DNA of 64,000 nt from Theristus sp. LFF4_11 (Eukaryota > Nematoda > Chromadorea > Monhysterida > Xyalidae). Position 1 is the first letter of the stretch, and every line of letters starts with the position of its first letter. Below, one piece after another: positions 10,108 to 19,807 of the stretch. A model generated the notes under the pieces. That model ran no database searches. It was not told the origin of the DNA and saw only the letters and a program-made list of their open reading frames with translations. A program made the position numbers and the translations under genes. The DNA lies in assembly GCA_030248135.1 (NCBI GenBank), contig JASANC010005128.1:59798-123797 (forward strand), in the 5' to 3' direction.

Positions 10108-13100
10108 AATTAATAAAACAATTGATTGATTGATTGATGATTGGTTAATTGATTGATTGATTGATGATTGGTTAATTAATTGATTGATTGATAAATCTTG
10201 ATGAATAAACGTGAGCAGTGACGCGTGCCTGGAAGCCCCCGACGATGATGAGATTGCCAATGAGCGACACGGTCGAGCACAAGGTCAGCATGCGCACTGG
10301 CGGTGTGCGTGGCGCCAGCCGTCGCACGGCCTGCTGGCTGCCGAAGAAAATGATCGGTGTGCTCATGCAGAGATCGATGAACAGAAACTGGAAATCGGCG
10401 AGGTTCGTTCCGATCCAGTACAACAGCAAAACTGACGTGAACTGTGTCAAGCTGAAGAAAAAACAAAAGAAAATAATGTGTATTTGCGTATGTCTGTATG
10501 TTTTTTTGGTGTCGACTGACGGACGATTGACAGACGTTTGCAAAGTGCAACGGCTGTTCAGCCGACCTGTACGCGCCCATGTATTTGACGACACTGAACG
10601 ACGCAATCAGCGACGCGCGTCCCTCCGCGATCAACTCGACCACACAGCCAATGTCTGCTTTCGCTGATGTGAACGGACTCGCAATCGACGCTTCTGCTTC
10701 TGACAGTGAGATGCCAGCGTGCGCGCTCTGTGAACGTGCTGTTCTCATTGTGTGTTGCAAAGTGATTCAGCCAATTCGAGCAACCTTGAGTGCCCCACAG
10801 TCGTTCGCCCCGTCTCCGCACATGGCCACCGTGTAGCCGGTCGCCTGCGTCCACTCAATCAGGCGCGCTTTCTGCTCGGGCAACATTCGAGCGAACACCG
10901 AACTGAGACAGATCAACTTCTGAAGATTCGTTTTCGTCAGTGCAGCGTCGGCGCCATCGCCGTGGTCAGTTGGCGACGAACAGAACAGACGGCCGAACGC
11001 AGCACCTGAACGAACGGGGGCGTTTGAAGTGTTGCAGTGAACAAGCACGAACTTGAGTGCTGGATGAAATGGCAGTGCGGAAAGACTGATGCTGACGAAA
11101 AGTGGCACATCACTGCTGGAATGGTGCTCAGTGAGACAAGAAATGTTATTCACCCGTGACGGCAAGTTGGTAGCCAGGTTGAATGGCTGCCTGTTGCGCT
11201 TCCGGATCATGCCAACCATCGTCTGCACTCATCTCTCGGTTTATGCCCCGTTTCTCCGTTGACTTATATTCTGAAAATCAACTTAGATGAGACACAATTT
11301 GTGGTCATGATTGGTCGATTGTTAAAAACGCCAATAAAAAACGCCAGAGACTTTTATTCACAGTGTTCGGTAGAAAGTTGAAAATTCAGGTAAAATTGCA
11401 GCTGGAAGAATACAAAATGTAAAACCACTTCGACAAACCTTGAGTTTGCGTGCATACCAGCTCATCCGTTCGTGCGTCCACATCCAGAATATAAACGGGT
11501 TGACTAGCGGATACTATTCCACACTGAGTGGCAACCGAGAGAGCGGTCATGACATTGTCACCTGAGGAAACACTGGAAACAGTGCAATGTCGACAGCCAA
11601 CGGTTGCAGACTTGTAAAGAGCCACTTTCAACCTGTTGCCATGAGCGTGCGAAGTCCGCCCGCCCGCAGATGCGTTATGACGGGCGCCGTCTGCGGTTTC
11701 AGCCGGTTTTCCAGCGCCATCAAGCCACAGAATGTCATGTCGCACTCAATCGCGGCTCGTTCGATCCGTTGAATTTTGACGGGCGACAACCGCAGCTGGC
11801 GGTACGCGACCGCGATCAACCGCAAGCCGCGCTCTGCTAACCGGCCGACGAGCGCACTGAAGTCGTGCGGCACACTGGACGGCAGACACAGACTGAGAAA
11901 ACCGTTCGGACGTCAGTCTTGAGCAACGATGAGAAGCTGCTTGGCCCGACGTGGTAAACGTAACAACAAACAAAAGTAATTCAAAACCAACGAAGCAATC
12001 ATTTCCGGTGAACCCTTGCAGTACAAAAACTGGGTGTCAGCACCGAGGGGTCGCACAACCACGGACATTCGTTGGAACACGGACGAGAACGTGAACTGAC
12101 GCAGGATGCCGATTTCCTGCACGACACTTCGTTCTTGCTTTGGTGTGTCTTTGATGAAATTGGCAAACAACCAAGATTACAGTGATCTGTGTCTGTCCAA
12201 CGGGCGGTTTCACAATTGTCGGCGTCAAACAGTCAAAGTTGGCTTGCTCCGTTGCGGTCGGTTCAATGAGGGACCACCCTGAAAAAAAATTGAAAAGTAT
12301 TCTGATATTCTGAAAGAAAATTTAGGAGTTCAGTTGCCCGACAATAACGTTCTCCGACCAGTTTTCTCAAACAACACCAAATCGAGTGGGTCGCCCTGGA
12401 ACTGTTGGTTGATGCGTGTCACACTGTGGCAGCACGCTGCGCCGATCACCAAGTGGCTGTGCAACGATGACCATGGGTTGCCACTGGGCAACTGCAACAG
12501 CAAAACGAACTGCAGCTGCTGAGACGCGCGATCAAAAAAACGTTTAGCTGGCAGTGTCAAAAACGATAGAGAAAGTTATGCTTTCCCTTTTTGAAAAGAA
12601 ACGCTTTTCTTTTTTCTGACATTCGCTCAAGGAACACCTGAAGAAAAACACAACTCACTGCTAATTCTTGGGTAAATTGCCCAAAATACGTTTCTCCGCT
12701 TTCATTTGCGGTCGTTACTGAGATCGCAGAGTAAAAGTCGAGTCCATCTTCGGTCAACGTACCTTTAGGTGCAGAAAGAAAACACAGTTTTGAAAATTAC
12801 AGGGAGCTTTTGAAAATGCCCAAACAAACCGGTCTTGTCCAATACGACTAAGTCAATGCCACCGCAAGTGTTGATTGTGCTCGGTGATATGCAGTAGATT
12901 TTTTTCGATTTCAATCGACGCATTGCAAAAAGAATGCCTGACAAAATCATTGAAACAGTTTTTACCCACAAAGTAAGTCAGCATGTTAGTTTTTGATGAC
13001 ATACACAAGTTTAAAAATATTTTTGACACTTTGAATGAATGCACTAGCCAATGGACATGACGGCCGGCAAAGCAGCGGGCACAGCGATTGTGATGATGTC

Positions 13101-15233
13101 CAATGTTCTGAATATCAGTCGTCTCCAGGAGGCGCCCAACGTAGCCATGATCACCAGTGAATAGACCATGCCAATTGCAGCAATGCACGCAAGCAGCAGC
13201 ACAAAACGAAACAACTCCTTCGTGAAGCGAAAGTCCACTGGCTTCGGGTACATGATCGACCTGACCAGCTGAGCCTTCGTTGTGGCGAAACCGGTCGCGA
13301 TGACGACAGCTGTGATGAAGCGACAGAAAATTGGGTTGCTGTAAACAGTTCTGCCGAAATTAATCAATTCAGAAAAATCAGAGCAGCTATAATAAACGTT
13401 TTCAGACTGGATTTTCGTCCAATCTGCAGTGTTTCACGTTTTGCAAGCTCTACATGCTACCTTGCACCGGTCGATCTTCGTAGTATCTCGTCTGTAGCAC
13501 CTTGGTGCCGCAGTACAGGGTGTGTCTCGAGTGCAGCTTCCTATCATAACCATCTTGCCCGTTGCTTTGCGAATGCGGCAACGGTGTTTTCGTGATCGGA
13601 ATGCTCTCACCAGTGAGCATGCTCTCATTGACAATGCACGTGCCTGAGACCAACACGGCGTCGCAGTGCATGATGCAGCCGTGGCCCGCCAGGCTCAGCA
13701 AATCGCCTGAAGGTTGTTGAATTTAAAAATTTAAAAAATAAAGTCGACTTGTCCATCCAGCAGCAACAAGAACAAAAAGCTCACCGGGCACAAGTTGATC
13801 AGAGCAAATGGTCTGTTCTCTGTGGTTGCGCGTGACCACGACGACATCCGTGGAGTGCACCATGTTTCGAATGGTGATTTCCTGCTTACGGACGAGATAG
13901 ACGTTCAGTGCAATGGAGCCGAGGCACAGAAACAAGATGACACTCGCATAGTACTCATATTCGTCCATGAACCAGACAAACACGCTGCAAAACACAAAAT
14001 TTCGCCAAAGTTAAGAAACACCACCAGAACCGTTTATTTTTTTATCACACCGGTTCCGGAAACCCTGAGAGATACCAAACTCCGGCGTAAACACGCAAAT
14101 ACTGTTCCGAGCTTAATACAAACCTCGGCTCAGGTGGGAGCAGACCATTGGTTGTTCAAATGGTATGTACATTGTATCTATAACTTTTTAGTGTCTCCAC
14201 TGATATAATCTTCTACTCACTCACAATCGACACCAAATTACACACCTGAAAGTTTGGAATGCATAGAACGGTGACAGCGCTTCGCGGAAGAGCAGCACCC
14301 AAAGGGGCTTCAACCGAACGTCGATCACGTTTCTCCCATAAACCTTTGCTCGTTCCAAGACGCTGTTGAAGTTCAGTCCTCCGTGCTTAGCCAATTCATG
14401 CAGCGTATCCAACGAAACTGCGCAATTGTTCAACGCCGGCAAAACGGCAAAGTGTCCTGTGTTGCCCGGTGCGACGTATTTCAATTTTCGGAATGTGAAC
14501 AAGCGATACGAGGGATAGGGGCAGAAGCGGCCGTCAGGGGTCGGAAGTGACACAGAAGCACGCGGCATGTCGAATCCTTTGCACTCGGCGGGACTCGACC
14601 GGCTGCTTTCGTGTGCACCGGTGATCGTATAGATCCAACGAATCTCGCTGCCGTGGTGGCCTCTAAAAAGTGAAGAATCACCGGTCAATCAATCGCAAGT
14701 AAATCTAAATCTACTGAAAATTGTGCCGTGATGCCTCGCAACTGCTTACGTAATGAGCACCAGCTGCGCTGTCTCCAATGGAGATCGATCACACGTGCAG
14801 CGGACACGCCAGTTGGGCTTCCAGTAAAACATCAGCGGTAGGACGCCGAGGGTGACAACGCACAGAATGAAGAACACAAACTGCACAAGTCACTTTGAGA
14901 ATGTTCAAGATTTTTCGTCAAAATTAATTCAAAAGTTGGTGAACAAAAAAACTTAGTGGATGCATCCAAATAATGCGTCAACGAATGAGTAAGTTCCAAA
15001 TGAGTAATAAATAAGAATTCAAATTACTCAAAATTAAGAAAAAGGCAAATTAAAACGTGAAGTATTGTCAAGCAGAATAAGTTCGTTTCCGTAGTGTCAA
15101 CGCAGCGCACCTCTTTTGCCGTGTTGGTCGAGTACCCCGTGATAGTTGCTTGTTCAGTGTCACTAATCTCAATTGTTGCCGTGCATGCTGCCTCTGAGAC
15201 ACTTGTCGAAGGCTCCACTGGATTCTTGCTCAT
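8997..15233 (-). CDS. ATP13A: P5B-type ATPase (ATP13A family), about 1,248 aa, 19 exons
   Basis: A polytopic P-type ATPase of endo-lysosomal membranes; characterised ATP13A2/3 export polyamines from the lumen. Exons: 15233-15111, 14880-14750, 14662-14246, 13984-13785, 13706-13461, 13309-13049, 12937-12830, 12762-12659, 12518-12359, 12278-12181, 12137-11988, 11892-11633, 11561-11439, 11270-11154, 11005-10785, 10727-10567, 10451-10211, 9695-9466 and 9393-8997. Landmarks in order: [25 protein letters not shown]4, the phosphorylated Asp in [13 protein letters not shown] (split by an intron), CHSV and [51 protein letters not shown], then C-terminal membrane segments ending in a short tail. The TM4 signature reads PAALPA instead of the usual PPALPA. 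The joint 11988/11892 does not close in frame with canonical sites. One intron appears to be GC-AG (13048), and intron 17 holds a long GATT array. Catalytic residues are intact. Confidence 0.93.
9720..10197. repeat. (GATT)n tetranucleotide array in ATPase intron
   Basis: About 480 bp of GATT/TTGA units, with occasional GAGT, GAAT and TTAATTAA variants, fill almost all of the 515-bp intron between the exons ending at 10211 and starting at 9695. It gives spurious reading frames of repeated Asn-Gln-Ser-Ile. A short relic of the same unit is in intron 1 of the neighbouring glycosyltransferase gene (about 7,978-7,993). Confidence 0.97.
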
Positions 15234-16454
15234 CTCGTCACGACTGTTTGGTTCAATTCGCTATCAGCGTAAGCAGAATTTCTGCGAAAAAAGTGTTTCT
15301 TGCTCGTCAAAAAAACTAGAAGTCAGCCTTGACGCTCAAAACATTTTGTTTTCAAGCGCTTACAGAAAGCATTTTGCTGTTTATTTTATCCGAAAAGCTT
15401 TGAACAAGTTCATTTCAAAACACCACGAGCAGTCGCTGGTAGAGACGATTGCATATTGCATTCAAAACACCGACATTTTTACGGTGCCGTTGAAATTTCT
15501 GTCTGTCAACAATGTTTTACACTTATTCACGAATACCTGTTTTCCAATCATTTGGTGATTAAACTTGAAAATTCTGTTGAATGTGTAAAAATGTACATGC
15601 CATTTATGCAAGTTGCGTGCTAATCCAAACAGACGCACACATATTTCCCGAAAAACCCCACAAACACTGTTTGCTCGAGGGTTTTGTCACCAGGTTGTTT
15701 GTAAATAAACGTTTGATTTCAGTGACAGTGAGTGGCATTGTCAGGCTTTTATGGAATTTAAAAAAGTTTGAAAACGAAGGACACCAACAGTTTCTGTTGT
15801 GGATTTGGTGACGGCCAAGCAATCCAAATTGGAAAGTTTGAAGACTTTACGTTAAAGTTGTTGTGATTTAAGAATACGTTGATCCGCTCTTGCACTTTGC
15901 AAGAAACGGAATCTGAGACATTATGTAAGAAACAGAGTGTGGGTCATTTGCTTGTGCCGTTTAATCTCAGGCAAAAGTAGTCTTTTGCATTCGTGAGAGC
16001 CCAGCATCATATAAGAGCCCAGCGACCCTTTCATTTTGTGAGAGCCAGCTCTTAGCTCATGTGAAAGACGAACTCTTAGATACGGTGGAGAGCCATTTCT
16101 AACACTATGAGCCGACACAATTTTACACAATAACCAGAGCCAGCTCTTAGTTTTTACGTTCAGTTTATCAACCGAATGGTCAGATTCTTGATTACTCATT
16201 TTACGTGCATTAGACAGGCAACGTTTTGAACTGCATTTCTTTGATTTTTTTTGTTTTTTTTGCATATATTTAATTCTGGAAAATAAGGGAACATCAAAAA
16301 AGCTACAGTTGCTAAAAAGCTTGATGGGTAATAAAAAAAGCTAAGGAACAACAACTAGTCAAATGTATCTATAGTATTTTTCAATCAATAACAGAAAACT
16401 TTTTCTCAAAGTTGCGAGACGCTCAGTGCAAGTCTGAAAGTTGAGTTTCATGTC
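15234..16454. other. Intergenic region upstream of the ATPase
   Basis: Should contain the ATPase promoter (near 15,240-15,700) and the carbonic anhydrase 3' end. The phrase AGAGCCAGCTCTTAG, itself a small palindrome, occurs twice near 16,043 and 16,137, with similar AGAGCC phrases around it. No gene is seen. Confidence 0.4.
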
Positions 16455-17913
16455 TTACTGATCAGGGCAAGACGTTTGGATACGCCGTTTGTTCAATGGG
16501 AAGACCTCGCGAGCGTTCTTGGCCTTCAAACTTCTCATGACGTCCAGCTGAAAAGAAGATTTTGAGCTCGTGAACCCTCTCTGTGCTTTGCGCTCATAAG
16601 CAGACAAAATAACAGTTTTTTTAATGATGAGTGAAACGAACGGCTGAGCAAAGACCTGATCTTTTGAAATAGTACTGGGCGTTTTCATGACCGTCCAGAT
16701 AACACATTCCGTGTATGGTGGAGTGGTCAGCGAGCCCTTGTACGTCCAGAACCGTTTGTCAGCTGAAATGGTTAGCCAGATGTAACAGACGTTTGAGGCC
16801 ACAAACGGAATCATCGCAAAGCGTATCTCACTTGGAATAATATCTTCAACGTCACTGATTCCTTTCACTGCAACTTTAGTGCCTGGCGGTTTATCTTTCA
16901 GCTGCTTCAGAGCATCAACAACATGCTTCAGCAATGGATTTGCTTCGTCCGTTTGCTAAAACGACAACAACATGCAATTTTTATACTAATCCGGAGGGAA
17001 ACAATTGGGTGCAAGCAAGTTGAAAAAAAATGGCATGGCGTTTACTTAGAAAACAACGCCACAAAAATCGCTACTGAACTGACTATTGCATGCATTTTCT
17101 ACAACACGAATTCAATCAGAATTTCATTTTAGTGGTGACTTTAGGAACGGTTTTAATAGAGAATTTAGTAGCGAGGTTGGTAGCAACTTTAGTAGCAAGT
17201 TTAATAGCTCGTTTAGTAGCGAGTTTATTAACGAATTTAGTGGCGTTGTTTTCTCGGTGTCAATTGGTTCGTTGTGTCCGCATTTACCTTTAGCAACACT
17301 CCGATCACTGCAAGACCATCGCGATGTTTTGCGGCTTCTTGAACGCTCGCGTATTTCGTGTTCAGGTGCACAAAGTGAATCTGCAATGAAAACTTGTACA
17401 CTTTTTGTCCGACAGGTATGATCAACACCAACCAAACGATCCAGCCGTCTCAACCTCTGACGCGAATCCGCCATCGTTGATCGTGTGCTCAGAGCCATCG
17501 CCGCAGCGTTCGCCCCAATGTGCGTGGTACTGCAGCAGTTGGTAGTTGCTGGGCAGGTGCGACGCTCGGAAATCTGAGAAAACAATGATCCCATTCAAAC
17601 AAACGTTGACACAGTGAACATAAACGGCAAGTCAACGTAAGTCTTTTTAGTGTTCTAATCCAGCTACTCCAGTCAGCCCGAATCCAGCAAAACAAACAAA
17701 AATCAGAGGGAACTAACAGGACTTTCCGTTTGGATTGCAGTGCACCGTCCACGTGTAGCCGCCAAACTCGATTGCCTCGCAGTCTTGCGCGAAATAATCA
17801 ACAGCAAACTCAGCAGTTTGCAGCTCTTTCACGAATTCACATTCTGCGTCGAAAATGTTCACTGGTGACTGCCAGTCGCCCGGCTCAGTGGACGCTGGCG
17901 GATTGTCGGCCAT
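16455..17913 (-). CDS. Alpha carbonic anhydrase, 243 aa, 6 exons
   Basis: Reversible hydration of CO2 to bicarbonate; no signal peptide is visible from the chosen ATG, so probably cytosolic. Exons: 17913-17718, 17573-17455, 17380-17288, 16955-16832, 16762-16656 and 16547-16455, all closing in frame. The first exon carries WQSPVNI. Zinc ligands are seen as two histidines in QYHAHWG and the third in IHFVHLN. GSEHTI and the substrate-pocket threonines in [14 protein letters not shown] are present, as is the C-terminal LNKRRI. The usual Trp after the third zinc histidine (VHWN) is Leu. Length is slightly below the usual 260. An acceptor just before the ATG (TCTTTCAG near 17,925) suggests a 5' untranslated exon, or a longer N terminus that would change localisation. 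Confidence 0.92.
17140..17247. repeat. 12-bp minisatellite in carbonic anhydrase intron
   Basis: Nine units of 12 bp, consensus TTTAGTAGCGAG with variants. Because 12 is a multiple of 3, it creates long but spurious reading frames on both strands. It lies in the intron 16956-17287. Confidence 0.9.
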
Positions 17914-18826
17914 TGCTGCAATCTGAAAGATAGCTGCAAGACAAGACAAGATGTGGTTGCTTTCAAAAACAGCTGCAAGCGTAGAACTGCAGAAAATAGG
18001 CAACGAAAAAGGAAAAGGGACATGAAATTCCAAAAAAACTCGTGTTCAATGCACGCGCTGCTTTTCTCCGCGCTCAGCCAAAAGGCTTCGCAAGCTTATT
18101 ATTTGTGCTTTGTGCGTTGCTTTGCTCAGAGAAAAAAGCACACTGACAGTATTTACAGCTGGAAACGTATAGTGACACATACGCACGCAGTTTCGCGATC
18201 AGAGAGGGCGCTGAAAATGTGCAATGAAAAGCGTACACAGCGTGGACAAAATGTAAAAAGCTGGCCGTCTTTGCTGATGCTGTTGTCGAGGGGGTACCCA
18301 GCGCACTTTGGTTCCGTTACCCTTTTTTGTCGCTGTTTTTGTGCGAAAGAAATTTATCCTTCGGCTAAAAAAGACGCACCAGCAAAAGTAAATCAGAGTT
18401 GAAAGCAACTTTTTCACACTTGCAATGCAACTGCAGAAAAACAGTGGTTTTCTAATGTTTGTTTCTTGCATGCACGATATGCGTGTCAGTCGAGAGGTCG
18501 CCTTGAAAATTTCAAAAGGTTTTATGACCGGGACAGAAAGTAACCAATTAGGCAATTAAGAGTGAAATTAGTGCAGGAAATTATACTAGTGCAGCGCGAC
18601 GGGAAGAATTTTATGCCCAATAAACTTTTCGATCAAATGGACAAAGAATGTACATGCGTATCATACTATCATGTCAAATATGAAGCATGTTGTATGAATT
18701 GCTCAAACTAGCCGTATGAACTGATTATTGTCTATGCTTATCAAAATGGACAGTTAAGAAACAAAAACTGGTTTATCAGAATTTCTGAGTCTTTATCAGA
18801 ATTGCAGTTTCACATGTAAAGTAAAT
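17914..18826. other. Region with no recognised gene
   Basis: Upstream of the carbonic anhydrase; likely promoter or 5' exon of that gene, then AT-rich sequence. I see no supported coding sequence. Confidence 0.4.
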
Positions 18827-18827
18827 A

Positions 18828-19280
18828 CCGTATTACCTCTAATAAACCCCCATGGGGGTTTATTTCTTCAGCGACTTCTGGGGGTGGGGGTTTATTTTTG
18901 GGGGGGGGGCTTTATTTTTGGGGGGGGGGGTTTATTTGGAAACCATTTTTAGGAGTGGGCAAAATGGCAAAAATACCTTCCATGGCAGGAAGGAAGTCGC
19001 AGAAACTTCTATTCTACATAGAAATTTCCTTTTACAACAGCCTTTTGTAATGAAATTACCATTAACTCATCCATTTGGGGCCTTTGGTAGCACAATTTCA
19101 TCATTTTCACTGCAACCAGCCACTGAATTCGCTGGGTATGTGTTTCAAACAGGTTTCAATAATCCCCCATGGGGGATTATTTTTGGGGGGGGGATTATTT
19201 GGAAACTTGTCGAGGGGGTGGGGGTTTATTTTTGGGGGGGGGTTTAATTTTGGGGGGGGGGTTTAATAGAGGTAATACGG
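18828..19280. mobile_element. TA-flanked MITE with G-tract palindromes
   Basis: The ends are inverted repeats reading CCGTATTACCTCTAATAAAC and the complement of CCGTATTACCTCTATTAAAC, bounded by TA on both sides, as in Tc1/mariner-type insertions. Close to each end is a perfect palindrome around CCCCCATGGGGG (near 18,845 and 19,165). Runs of 8-11 G alternate with TTTATTT. No transposase is encoded. The inverted ends and TA are seen directly; the superfamily is inferred. Confidence 0.75.
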
Positions 19281-19552
19281 TAGTCCGTAAGTTCTAGGAC
19301 ATACATGTATGTACAGTATATTGCATTAATGGAGACTTTACAAGGCAGGCAAGCATCTTCATCTTCATGGCATGCAATCGCCGCGAAAAAGTTGATTTAT
19401 TGAAAAGAGATACCGGCGGAAAAATTTGGGGGGTTGGGTTTTTGGGGGGGGGTTTTAAAAAGTTAAAATTTTTGTTGATTTTTGTGTTTTTTTTAATTTG
19501 TTTGTTCTTCTTTATCCCTTATACAAAAATAATTCATGCATACATTCTAACT

Positions 19553-19807
19553 GGTGTGTAGCTCCAGTTGTGGGACTTCTGTCTACCATTTTGCTGATGA
19601 TGGTAAGTTTGAACCCCGCTGTGAACCGGACACATACGTGGAGAAGAAACTGAAGTGACCAAGAAACGTCTAGTAGTCTGCTCCTTGTCCCTCCTGAGCC
19701 GAGGGAAGGACTCTGCGCTCGGGGCAGCATTTGCCAGTTGCCGCCGGAAGTTTGGTGCCATTCGGTTTCCGTGACCGGCGCGCGAATGAACAATTAAATA
19801 AATAAAA
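19553..19807 (+). repeat. Probable tRNA-derived SINE
   Basis: A GC-richer island of about 250 bp begins with an A-box-like TAGCTCCAGTTG (19559-19570), has a B-box-like AGTTTGAACCCC (19606-19617) at tRNA-like spacing, and ends in an A/T tail ATTAAATAAATAAA. This is the layout of a tRNA-derived SINE with internal RNA polymerase III promoter. I could not find convincing flanking duplications, and there is only one copy in the window. Confidence 0.5.

Noticed and set aside
10006..10260. Reading frame of repeated Asn-Gln-Ser-Ile
   Set aside because: It is a translation of the GATT microsatellite inside an ATPase intron.
15233..17913. Possible operon of carbonic anhydrase, ATPase and glycosyltransferase
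   Set aside because: Same strand, but gaps of 1.2 kb and 0.57 kb and no trans-splice evidence; simple tandem placement is enough.
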